The position numbers and the translations under genes were made by a program. Below the pieces are notes generated by a model, which did not search any database, was not told where the DNA came from, and was given only the letters and a program-made list of their open reading frames with translations. A DNA stretch of 64,000 nucleotides from Tanypteryx hageni (lineage: Eukaryota > Arthropoda > Insecta > Odonata > Petaluridae). Where the stretch lies: positions 62,987,401 to 63,051,400 of the forward strand of contig CM054118.1 in assembly GCA_028673005.1 (NCBI GenBank). The letters run 5' to 3'. Below are positions 11,481 through 22,244 of the stretch, piece by piece (within the stretch, counting starts at the first letter, position 1; every line of letters begins with the position of its first letter).

Positions 11481-12302
11481 ATTAAAGTAATTATGTAAAG
11501 TGGAACGCCTAAAAATAAAAAGACAAAGTGCATTAGGACGCAACAGGAGAGACCGTACGAACGCAAATTGAGCGTCTCTGGGAGGTTCCCTGTGCATTTA
11601 AGAGAGATTTTTATTTGACGTTTTCTTTATCGTTTGATGTTTTCTGTAAGTACGCTAAATTTCGTTTTGATTGGATAAGATTTGGCAATTAGCGCAATGC
11701 GCTAACGCAAAGTACGCAGGAACTATAAGGGTGGTATTCTATAAAAACTATAGACAGTCGACTCTAAGTTATTTGTACATGCACACGAAGTTTGGTGATA
11801 ATCAGGCCACCGAAACAGCAGTTATCGTAAAACAAACAGACAGACAAATAGGCAAATTGCACAGGGACTAAATAGGAGAGACCTCGCTTCGCTCCGTCAA
11901 TTATCAATTACTATGCATTTTAATTCGTACCTACATAATAAAAACTTTTGCCGAATTAGTACTTCGCTTTGATTATGTTTAGGAGAATAACAAAAAGGAA
12001 ATGGGTTAACCGAATCAATGCAGAACGTGGAAGTTATGGCGAATTTCAGACATTGGTTCCACAAGACGGAAAACGATTTTATATTTATTTCCGGATGACT
12101 ATAAAACGCTCTATAAAGTCGGTGGTAACAGACATTTTGGGAAGTAGATACCGCTAAACAAGATGTCAAGAGACAGTAGGTCGCTTCACCACTATGCGGT
12201 ATGCGGGAGAATTGTGCATGCAGCGGTATAGAAAAATACCGCAACAGTCCCGCCGTCCCCCGGCGGTATCCCGCCATCTGTGTGAGCGCTACCATTGAAA
12301 AC
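11481..12302. other. Intergenic flank of the hAT insertion
   Basis: No gene supported. CAAACAGACAGAC at 11,832-11,844 is typical of repeat tails; the patch 12,190-12,295 is GC-rich with repeated CCGCGGTAT/GGCGGTATC-like text. Nothing more can be said. Confidence 0.35.
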
Positions 12303-12310
12303 CTTATGAG

Positions 12311-14222
12311 TAGGGATACGAAAAAAGTATCGATACTTTACTAATATCGGTACTTTCCTTTCGATACCGGGTACTTTTGTACTCGATTCTTTTCTTTCGA
12401 TTTTCTAGTGATATCGGTATATTTTTCTCAGTATCGAATCAAATGAGTACATGCAGTAACAAAAGTGAGGGAGAATTTGCACAAGCTCCCCAGCGTCGAC
12501 ACACTAAAATCACGACTTGATGAGCTGTACGAGGTCATTATAAAGGTTTATTCTGACAAAATAAGTGATCCTAGTGTGGGAAATGTTGCAATTACTTTGG
12601 ACATTTGGACTGAAATGATGTCATGCCGTAGTTTCCTGGGTATAAGAGCACATCATTTGAACGGCTCAGACATTGTTTCTAAATGCATTGCAACCAAGGA
12701 GCTCACGGAGAGGCATACATCAGTCAACATTTGTGAGCAACTTGAAGCTGTTTACACGAAGTATTCTATCTCCCAAAAGTAAAGTAGTATGTGCAGTCAC
12801 TGATAATGCTTCTAATATTGTTGGTGCAGTTAACACATTTCTCTGCAAGGGAAAACACCTTCCCTGTTTTGCACACACGCTTCATTTGGTGGTAGAAAAG
12901 GTAACATCTATGGAAAATGTACAAAAAATCACTAGCCAGGTAAGGCAGGTTGTGAAGTTTTTTCGAAGAAGTGTTATAAATAGTGACTTGCTTCGTGCTA
13001 AGCAGATAAAAGTTAATAAAACCCCTCTTAAGTTGATTTTAGATGTAAGCACAAGATGGAATTCTGTGTATTATATGTTAGAAAGATACGTTGCCTTGTC
13101 AAAATTTGTGCATCGGATTCTCCTTGAAAACCCGAAGGCTCCATTAGCATTAAATTCCATTGAGCTTGACATTGTGAAACATATATTGAAGTTGCTTCAA
13201 CCATTGGATTGCATTACCAAGGAGATTGCAGGGGAAAAATTTGTAACGCTGAGCAAAGTGATTCCATTTATCCATTGCTTAAAAGCACAGTTGCAAGCTA
13301 TTGGAATTACTGCAGAAAATGACGTTGTTAGACAGGTAAAAGAAACACTGCTGAGCGAAATTAATCACAGGTTCGCTCATATTGCGCAGTCTCATCTGTT
13401 AGCTATATCCAATTTATTAGATCCGCGATTTAAAAGCATACATTTTATTGATATCAAGGCTTGTGCAAAGGCTCAATCTAATATCCGTTCCTTGATTAGA
13501 AGTGAGGCATCAAGCAGTGACACAGACAGTGATTCTGCTCTGAATACAGAATCTGAGTATGACTTTTGGAGCCACCACAAAGTATTGGCCCATGGCAAGC
13601 AAAAAAAGAAAACAAATACCTATGAGGAAAGAGATGAGCTGTCTGTATTTATCAAATCCAGTTTCTCCTCTCTCCTCTGATCCTTTGAAGACCTGGGAAG
13701 AAATGATGTGTGTTTTCCTCAATCTTTACAAGCTTGCACGAGCGTACTTGACAATTTCTGCCACATCAGTGCCTGCAGAACATCTCTTTTCTAAGGCGGG
13801 GGCAACCGTAATGAAAGCCAGGAATCGGTTAACGGGAAGCCGCCTGGAAAAGCTCATGTTTTTGGGAGATTGAACAGAGGAGGAGTGGGAGGTGTAGATT
13901 TTATTGTACTTTGAAGAATGTACCTTAATTTTTAAAATAAATATAATATTTTTAATTGTTTTGATTTGATTCCTACTCATAGATGAATGTGCCTTTCCTC
14001 ATGTTTAATAAATGTAATTTTTTGCTTGTTTTGATTCGATAAATACTCATAGACGTATGTGCCTTTATTTATATTCAATTAATGTAAAAATTTTAATTGT
14101 TCCGATTCGATACTTACTAATATCGGTACTTTCGGTCCGATACTTTTGTGGTATCGATACTTTTCATTCGATACATCATATGATTAAGGAATCGATACTT
14201 TCGTTTCGATTTCGTATCCCTA
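12311..14222 (+). mobile_element. hAT-family DNA transposon, 1,912 bp
   Basis: Both ends carry the inverted repeat TAGGGATACGAAA, and both flanks are the identical 8-mer CTTATGAG (12,303-12,310; 14,223-14,230), the hAT signature. A direct subterminal block TACTAATATCGGTACTTTC occurs near both ends (about 12,340 and 14,117), with many AGTATCGATAC motifs. Two 70-bp tandem copies (13,956-14,095) lie between the transposase remnant and the right end. The transposase is broken, so the element is non-autonomous now. Confidence 0.9.
12465..13873 (+). pseudogene. hAT transposase remnant (ZBED-like), two frameshifts
   Basis: Three overlapping frames make one protein: 12,465-~12,780, ~12,775-13,680 and ~13,640-13,873. 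Seen in order: ITLDIWT (first catalytic Asp region), CAVTDNASNIVGA (second Asp), PCFAHTLHLVV (the hAT C/H motif), STRWNSVYYMLERY, LLDPRFK, and the C-terminal dimerisation motif SVPAEHLFSKAGATVMKARN. Frames shift near 12,775 and near 13,650-13,680. Only ~150 bp separate the left end from the first frame, so the N-terminal BED zinc finger has been lost. Known hAT transposases are about 600-700 residues; about 460 remain. Confidence 0.85.
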
Positions 14223-14230
14223 CTTATGAG

Positions 14231-14835
14231 TATTATACCGCGTCCCACTACCAATACCGCGTGCCGCCTCGGTTTGAGAAGGCCTTTACATAGCTGCCAC
14301 TAGGAACTGAAATTACAACAAGCTGAAGGCTTGCCAATTATTTTTAATAATCTTTATTTAGAATTTTGCATATTATTATATTGAAATTATTGTAATCGGA
14401 TAGTAATTGCCACTTCAGAAAAAATTGCTTCACCAAATCACTTTCATAACAATACATACGTAGCGATCATAAAAGTTCGATATTCTTTGCGGAACACTAC
14501 TGGGTACCATTGCATCTGTACCGTCAGGTTGCTCATGATCAATTTGACTACTTTCTCAAGGTTTTTATAGGTATAAATGACAATATGATCATTTTTCAAT
14601 TTTAAATGTGAAAACAAGCTGAAAATTGGGATGAAAATTTTACCTTGAAAAGAGTAAAATAAAAATCCGGCAACTCATTTCATCACTGATATGGTTTTTA
14701 CATATATTACACTCTTTTGGGCTGGCATATTAGAATTTTTAAGAATTAACTAAAGCTAACTCTTTTATTTTGTGGGCTCTAAAATTCGGCACCCCGAGCC
14801 TGTGCCTCAAGTGCTCGCCCTTAGATGGCCCTGTT
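14231..14835. other. Intergenic, nothing recognised
   Basis: AT-rich spacer between the hAT element and the Tc1-like remnant. No frame or repeat supported. Confidence 0.4.
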
Positions 14836-15775
14836 CTAAAATGATGTCAACCAACCATAATTATCAAGAATAGTATTCAGTCTTCTATTCATTGAATTCA
14901 CAATGGACTGACAAATACCAGGCCTCCTCCTAATGCTGTCCCAAACTTCCCAAGCATGATTGTTCTTTTCCGTCGAGGTTCCCAGTCGCGCACCATCAGA
15001 GCCCATACTACATTCTCGGTGGGAATGAGATCCGGAGATTTTGCTGGCCAGTCGAAGACTGAAATCTCAAGATGATTTCGAAACCAATCCTTAGTTCTTC
15101 AAGAAGTGTGCACACTGCTGTTGTCTTGTGCGAAATGTATTATAGGCATTTCGTTTTCCGGGTAGATGGCATGGACGCTGGGTTGCATGCATTCATCTAG
15201 GACTTGGACATATACTTCAGAATCCAACCTAGTCGAGACCTGGACAAGTTCTCCGAGCCCAGCAGCTGATATCCAACCCCAGAAGGCGGTGCTTATTCTA
15301 CCACTCCTTGCAGCAGCAACAACATGCTTGGGGCCGTAGCGTGTGTTGTCAGGGCACCTGAGATGGATTCGTCCATCTTCGTCCGATGAAAACACTTTTT
15401 CATCGGACCATATCACCAAACTCCAAAAGGCTTCAGACACAGCAAAGCCAATGTGAGAGGCCCGATGTTCGGCCGTCATATTTTCCTTTCTCGCTGTCGT
15501 CCGATGGTGAAATCCTGCAGCACGTAGATGCCATCTGATTGTCGTGGGGTGCACTTCCAGGTTTAAAACTTGGTCGATTTTTGCGACTGAAGAAAACGGT
15601 TCCCTCGATAATTGCATCATCCACATCAGGAGTTTTCAAGTCTTCCTCTCCCTCCTCTTGAAATCGACGGATCCAGCATCTTACAACATGTTCTCCTATC
15701 CCAATGGGATTAGAGATGTTAGATATGGGATGTCCATCTTCCCACATCCCCACAATGCGACCTCAGGCAACCTCT
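14836..15775 (-). pseudogene. Tc1/mariner-type transposase pseudogene
   Basis: Minus strand. Helix-turn-helix text (IGIGEHVVRCWIRRFQEEGE) lies at about 15,640-15,710 in one frame; the main frame 15,626-15,099 carries HPTTIRWHLRAAGFHHRTTA, the first catalytic Asp in WSDEKVFSSDEDG and the second in FAQDNSSVHTS. A TGA stop at 15,099-15,101 follows; the same frame continues to DWPAKSPDLIPTENVVWAL, giving the third acidic residue about 35 residues after the second. A further frameshift near 14,970 leads to NHAWEVWDSIRRRPG and a stop at 14,836-14,838. At least two frameshifts and one stop make it dead. Terminal inverted repeats were not found. Confidence 0.85.
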
Positions 15776-16025
15776 GAACTGTAGGCTATCATTGTGTTGC
15801 ACTGAAAGTTTGTTCTGTTTCAAAAAACTGAACCTTCTTTGCAGAAATGTGGATAACATTACTTGACCTTCCTCAGCCACCTTCCCTCCTTTAACCACCT
15901 CCCCTCCCTCAGCAACCTTCCCTGCCTCATTGTATATCATGACCTGACCCTCACACCCCTTCCCACCGTCCAACTGGACTACTGTATGTATACATTCAAC
16001 TCCTATGGAATCATCGAGTCAATCG
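15776..16025. other. Spacer between two transposase relics
   Basis: It contains a CCTCCC/CAACCTTCCC pyrimidine-rich imperfect repeat (15,880-15,970). No gene supported. Confidence 0.4.
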
Positions 16026-16388
16026 TCACCATTGCAAAGTCGGAATTTCATTATCTATGCTTGCGACTGTACCAGAAGTCCCAGGTTTTTCAAGGTTGAT
16101 CTGAGGCACACTGGAAGCCACAATTAGACAGTGTTCAACTTGGAAATGTGATGGTGCTACAGTGACTGTGCTAGGACCAAAGGTCTTGTCATGAATTGCA
16201 GAAGGATTAAATGGATAAATTCCAGTTGCTCTAAATCCAGATTTGATGTTGGCTGGAGACATTGGATTTATCCTAGGCAGCAGTGAATATTGCACCAAAA
16301 CATTTCTTTGTGATATCCCTATCTTTTTTGTGATGCCAATGCATTCTTTTACTGAACATAACATCGTAAAGTCTTTCATGGAATTCAC
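16026..16388 (-). pseudogene. pogo/Tigger-type DDE transposase C-terminal fragment
   Basis: A 120-codon minus frame contains SPANIKSGFRATGIYPFNPS then AIHDKTFGPS, the characteristic piece that follows the DDE domain in pogo/Tigger/jerky-like transposases. The catalytic region is absent, and neither neighbour sequence continues it, so it is a truncated relic. Confidence 0.6.
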
Positions 16389-16440
16389 TATCTCTTGATT
16401 GCTGCATTAGTGGAGAGTACACCATCTTGAACAGCATTCA

Positions 16441-16474
16441 CAGGTTATATGGCCAAGGTAGGCCATATAACCTG
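16441..16474. repeat. Perfect hairpin, 14-bp stem, 6-nt loop
   Basis: CAGGTTATATGGCC - AAGGTA - GGCCATATAACCTG. It lies just beyond the pogo-like fragment; it may be a transposon terminus or a chance foldback. Confidence 0.85.
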
Positions 16475-17211
16475 AACTCAACATCATGTTTTTGACAGGG
16501 AAAATATAAAGATAATCTAGAAAAAATATAAAATCCGATTATACCATAAAAAACTAGAGGAATATACTACTGAACTTCATCCAGGTAAATTCAGGCAATT
16601 ATTATTAATGATGAGTTTTTGTCGAGTCCTTATGTTCTTGAAATTAGATTAATGCTGTGTCCTTAGTTGCACTGACACTGACATGGCATTCAACAGCAAG
16701 CAGTGCAGCACACCTTATCAGATTTAACACTAATCATGGCAGGGATGATAACCTTGATGTCACAATATCACTATCTATCAAAATTCATAGAAATTAGTGA
16801 CGTAGCAAAAAGTGGCCATATTACTTTCACTTAAATATTAAATATGATTTTTGAACCAGTTTATGAGCAGGAAGTCTAACAATAAGTCAACACGACAGTA
16901 ATACAGGATAAATAAACTTATCATATTTGTGCCAACTACATACTGTTTGAAGCTGAAATGAAAGAGCTAATCCTTCATTAATATATATGTACTTTCAATA
17001 TTATCAATAAATTCTTGAATTTAAATTTTTTAAATAAGAAACCCACTCATACAGTTTTTATGCCAAGCTACCGCTTAAGCAGAGACCTGCATATTACCCA
17101 ACACGACTTTCAGATAATGTGGTAGTCTTCAGATATGGAACTTTCTTTGATATGGGAAACAAGAAACCCTAAAAACACCGGATCATGATATCCTCACCAC
17201 TCTCATCAGAC
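16475..17211. other. Intergenic, nothing recognised
   Basis: AT-rich spacer before the SINE; no supported feature. Confidence 0.4.
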
Positions 17212-17520
17212 GGGTGGGAGTGGCGGTGGCAGAGTGATTAGAGCTTTGGCTTTCCATACAGTGGTCCCAGGTTCGAATCTGGCAGAGGGCAGGATTTTTC
17301 AACCTGGGATCATACAGTCTCCTACTTGTGTGCTTTGAGGAGACCACGCAAGTCAGCGCTCTGTCTCTCAGAAGGGAGGTTAAGCAGTTGACCTCCTTGG
17401 TGCTCCTCGTAAAGATTAGGCTAATGAGGTTTCCCTCCTCCCTTGTGTGTGTGTTCGGTGTGGAAGGAGTTATGGCTATAATAATCCACGAGGTTGATTA
17501 GTTCTAAATACAAACCAACC
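17212..17520 (+). mobile_element. tRNA-derived SINE, copy 2
   Basis: A-box-like GTGGCAGAGTGATTAGAGC (from 17,226) and B-box GGTTCGAATCT (17,270-17,280) lie 44 bp apart, as in a tRNA gene. The body has TTTTTCAACCTGGGATCAT, CTACTTGTGTGCTTTGAGGA and AAGCAGTTGACCTCCTTGG, all shared with copy 3 at 18.0-18.3 kb. The tail is ACAAACCAACC. Ends are set by similarity; no convincing target duplication. Confidence 0.82.
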
Positions 17521-18022
17521 AACTCATCTGGTGGCTTCGGCTAAAGAATATAATGAGAAAAAATAAAAATAGAGCGCAGTTATGCAGTTGTTTTTCTAAA
17601 GCCCTCTCGAAAATTTTATAAAATAACAGAAAATTCTGAAATATATCATGAAGGAAATTCATATATTTAGCAAATAAAAAAAGTGAAAAAATTCAACGGA
17701 AATCAAATGTGCAGGACAGGTATCAAGAATGAAAGGAGAGCAAGAGAGTGGCCGGTTAACATTGTCTGAAATACTACTCTATTTCAGGGCTACTGACTCA
17801 TAAAAATATTGATTAGGAAGAGTTGAAAGCATCAGACAGATAAGAAAATCAGTTGATTGATAATTGATAATGTTGATAGGGTTGAAATAGAAGAATGAGC
17901 AAAGACACTATTTTCTGAATTGGAGTATGTCAGCTAAACGTATTTTAATATTACCAGTGAGCAGAGTACTGTCAGAGAGGTGTTCGTCTTCAGATGGACT
18001 GATCGCCAGTGAGGGACGAAAG

Positions 18023-18330
18023 TCTGTCTGTTTGTTTTTCTGGATAATCAGCCTGTTGGACTATTATGGCAATAATTCCTTCCAAACCAGACACACACAG
18101 AAGGGAGGAGAGAAACCCGGTGCCGGAATCAGCCTACTCTTTACAAAGAGCACCAAGGGGCCAACTGCTTAATTCCCTTCTGAAGGATGGAGGCTGACTT
18201 GTGTGATCTCCTCAAAGCACACAAGTAGGGGATGGGATGATCCCAGGTTGAAAAATTCAACCTCTGCCGGATTCGGACCTGGGACCATTGCATGGAAGGC
18301 CAACGCTTTAACCACTCCACCACCACCACA
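18023..18330 (-). mobile_element. tRNA-derived SINE, copy 3
   Basis: Inverted relative to copy 2. On the minus strand it begins TGTGGTGGTGGTGGAGTGGT with an A-box-like TGGTTAAAGCG, a B-box-like GGTCCGAATCC (18,279-18,269) and the same body, ending in an AAAAACAAACAGACAGAC tail. It is clearly closer to copy 2 than to copy 1, but shares GCCGGCACCGGGTTT-type text with copy 1. Confidence 0.82.
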
Positions 18331-20669
18331 GATGCTTGATTTTTATGAAATTTTTTCAAAATGCTTTTAAAATAGTGATCTTATTTGAATTAATTTTTAT
18401 TGAACTTAAGTACACATAGTCCAAATACATTGATATATTGTTAATTTTTGGAAAAGGAATGCTGTATTTACCCATATAATACACATGAGCATATGATGCC
18501 TGCACCCTGTATCTTAAACTAATTAATATAAAATCTAAGGGTGAGAAAATGTTTTTAACTGTTTTCTGACAAAAAAAATGACCATGGAAACCATTGTAAA
18601 CAAGATATATTTTTGCTTTGCTTGGATTCCAGCAACAAACATTGGCTGTAAATAAAATGTGGAATTGAAATTGATATTGCTGTTTTTGTTGTTTTATTTA
18701 GTTAATGTTCCTCGAGTTGTTCTTAAATGTTAAGTAAATGTTCGTTTTTGATTCTAAAACTCATAATTGTTACTTTTAGAATAAGTTAATTGTTTTTAAT
18801 CATCTGAGTTCTGCAATTTGCAAAAGTTACATTTAATTAGCCTTTGTTACAATGTCTAATTTAAATGAGCTTAATATTCATTTACTTTATAAGATATATG
18901 AAAAAGTATGTAGTTGAGTACAAAATTCTTAACAATCGATTATTATAGATGTATGTACAATTTGTATAGAATAGTTTTAAATTTATGCAAAATTAAGTGC
19001 TAAATTCTATCAGTGTAATGTATTAGACATACATTATATTTAAGCTTGCATAATATATTTTTTACTTCATCATTGGTATATGTTTGCATGTATATTATTT
19101 AGTTAAAACTAAAAGGTTTTAAATGCTGTATATACTGATGCTTTATTATAGGCAGTGATGTACTTGATTCTCACAATGCCCCTCTGCCACCATGGTGACC
19201 AAAAAACAAATTTATTGGATCCCTTTAATGGCGTCACTGATTGTAAGATATTTAGGCAGTCAACGAATTTTATGAAATTTTTGTAAACCATATCGAAAGT
19301 TTCAAGCAGTGCTACAACAGTCTGACTAGTATATGTCAATATAGAAAACAATATAAAAAAATCAAAGTTTCTAAAACACTCTTTAAATTTATTTAATTCC
19401 ATTGAGAACTTTGTATGCTGGCAAAAGTTGCAATTGTTCTGTTATAAATACTAAAAGTTATATGGTACATAGTACTGACTCAGAAATAGAATTCCAGTTC
19501 AGTCAATCACCAATTCTCATGTAATTCATCAGAATAATACTTATTTTACTTTGATCACTATCTTAAATGTTTTTCTGGTTTTGACCAAAGCATGGTAGCT
19601 TCTTTCAATTAATAATTGTTTTGTCACACAAGTCCCTTAGGATTTGTAAAATCAACACTTGTATGCTGCTCTAATTATGACATAAGATTTTATATTCTGT
19701 ATTTTTATCAGCCCAAAATGATGTTTTTTACAACAATTATTAATTTCCCAGCAGTTACTTAAATATTTCTTTTTTTTTCTCTCTCTGTAAGGACCCCAAG
19801 TCACATAGGGCCTTGGGACAGATGCCCTGTCTTCCTGAACTATTATTAAAACACTTCTGGTGCCAAATGAAGCTGCTGTGCAATGCTCATATGCTAAGAG
19901 TTAGAAGAGATATTTTCCACAAAATTAAGACAGGCAAAAAATGAGTAATGCAAGAAAAGTTATGAAGGTAAGTATGGCAAAAGATTCAACAGAATTTTAA
20001 AAAGAAAAGAACATGAATAGGGCACTTAAGTAAGCTTTATTTATTACCAGATATTTCAAACAAACTTCCACCAATGCAACATCATCTCAGTTCAGCCTCC
20101 GAATAATTTGTAATTGTCATATCTTTATTGGCTAAAGAGGCCACACAAATTTGCAAGGACAAGAGGCAAACAGCATTGTACAGTAGTAGAATGTCAATTA
20201 CTCATAGATACAGTTATAATAAGGGCAATCATTTTTGAACAGCAGCAGATAATTCCGCTGTGATAAGGAGATTATTACAAAATAACATGGCAGACTAATA
20301 ACGATATGAGGATATAAACAATAGATGGTGTGATATGGAAGATGGAGCAGTGGATACTAAGCCATTAATTGCTCATTTGCTGCTGCTCCAGAAGCAAGAA
20401 AGCCATCAAAGTGTCAATATTACAGGAATCAACATTAATGTACAGAAACATTAAACATGGCAAATGTAGACAAAGCATTTTTTTTCTATGGCCTAACGAA
20501 ATATCTCACTCTTCTGAATCATTCCAAAAAAATAATAAAAAAGAGATTAACAATATTTTACTTCTGTATGTAAATCTAAATATTAAAATGAAAACCACAG
20601 TAATTAATAATGATATAATAAAATAAATGTGCCATCTATAAAGCAAAGAAGCACTTCAGTTGCTTTCAA
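18331..20669. other. Intergenic region downstream of the ankyrin-like gene
   Basis: About 2.3 kb of AT-rich sequence. Neither strand has a frame with recognisable content. It could include further 3' UTR if a distal poly(A) site is used (AATAAA-type hexamers near 20,040). Confidence 0.4.
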
Positions 20670-22024
20670 TTTATTGTATAGGGTAGCTCTTGAATTTGCC
20701 TTTATTTATACCGCTAAACTTTTAACATTTACAGGGCTTCACCATAAAGCATGTTCAACTTCAATATGAAATGACTGCTTCATAAGTAACAAGTTGAACA
20801 TATAATACCTTGTAGTAGCTGTGCTTTTGTTCAAAGGGACAGTATTGCTGTGGGAGTGGTGAAGCTCACTTGCTATGCAGAAATCTGTCCTATGTCAATG
20901 ATGGTTTTAAACCTTAGTTTTTCCAAGATTTAATGCAAATCTCAGAATTGTTACAATACGAGTTTAAAATTTTCTTTGGCTTTCCATTAACAATGAAATA
21001 TACACATATATTTTATAAATTTAATATGTATATGCCAAAGAATTTAAAAATATCTCAGTTAAATTTTGTAGAATAAAAAACAAGTTTGGTAAATATATAT
21101 ATATATATATGTATATATATGAAACGTTTAAAAGCCATCAGTACACTTATTTTAGTTTAAAGTTTAGATCACTTTTTAACACTAGTAAGAAAAATGCTTT
21201 TAACCACCAGAGAATCCATACCGTTCATTTAAAAAATTAATTTCTCACAGAAAATATCACTCCATATACTAAATGTATAGTGCTGCTCTTTTGTTGTCTT
21301 GGTTCTATCAATTTCAGTTCTGTCAAATTCTTCACATTCTGATAAGAGATGAAGATTATGTCATTTAAAGATATTTGCACACAATTACAGCATAGGATAT
21401 GGAACCCTATGCATGTTGCGTTTGTTAGTGCCGAAAAAGAAAAAAGGAAACCAATAGCATTTGTGACAGGTATAACCAACCCATTACAAGCTAGAGCATC
21501 TCTCTTCCATTTGCCTCAGTGGCTAGCATAGAAAATGTTTATACACCAGTCTTGCAATACATTATTTTTGAATCGCAGGTTTCTTTTAATACAAGGACAC
21601 GCTAAGATGGTATGATGATGACCAATTACAGGAAGAAAAGGTACTTTGTTAAAAAGCAAACTTCCCAAAGTCAATGGTCAATACTTAAAAGGATACAACT
21701 GAAAAACTCTTCATTGTCATCATTTATCTAGACTTATTTACTTATGTATTCACATTGTTTTCTTAATTTTTCTTCTGTGTGTCCATCTTTCACAAGCTAC
21801 TTCTTTTCCATAACAATTTCCGTGGGATTTTATCAACAAGAGGGTGATTGGCAAGACAAACAAGAGAGTGTGTTAAAGTAAAGGGGATCATTCATCCTTA
21901 GGAGTATATGATTTCCCAGAAACTAAAAGGATATAATGACACCAGCAAATAAGGTTAGCAATCAACGACACTCGCCCCGACTGCTGCCTCTTCCCGTAGC
22001 AATCCTACAACTGCTGACACCTTC
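20670..22024 (-). other. Probable 3' UTR of the ankyrin-like gene
   Basis: AT-rich sequence after the stop with no convincing coding content. The nearest canonical AATAAA on the minus strand is at 20,706-20,701, with a second at 20,675-20,670, suggesting a UTR of about 1.3 kb. A (TA)n run lies at 21,093-21,120. The poly(A) choice is a guess from hexamers only. Confidence 0.3.
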
Positions 22025-22244
22025 TTACTCTGGCTTCTCCTCTTTCTTGCCTCTGCCTTCTTTTGATTCTTCCCCAGCGGCAAACTGATCAATGATTTGC
22101 TGCATCGATTCTCGTAGTTGGTTATTGTCAAGGATCTCTTCTGCACCAATAGCATCACCTACTTCCGTTTCTGTGGTAGTCACAGTAACTGGGCGTCCAT
22201 CTTCACCCATTATGGTCCTTGTGTGAGTACGTGTGGTGACAACC
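22025..22244 (-). CDS. Ank2: Terminal coding exon, ankyrin-like C-terminus
   Basis: Acceptor TTCATTTCCAG|GGTTGT, stop TAA at 22,025-22,027, 72 codons. The exon reads VVTTRTHTRTIMGEDGRPVT then VTTTETEVGDAIGAEEIL. It ends with an amphipathic helix LRESMQQIIDQFAAGEE and a short charged tail. Vertebrate ankyrins also finish with Thr/Arg-rich repeats about a glycine-containing turn and then an amphipathic L-x-Q-L-L-type helix and a charged end, so the resemblance is to that regulatory C-terminus. A similar unit (VKQFAPGEE ... DGNVHVTRVV) occurs at the end of the 10.8 kb exon, in reversed order. The 3' UTR follows toward lower coordinates. Confidence 0.75.
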
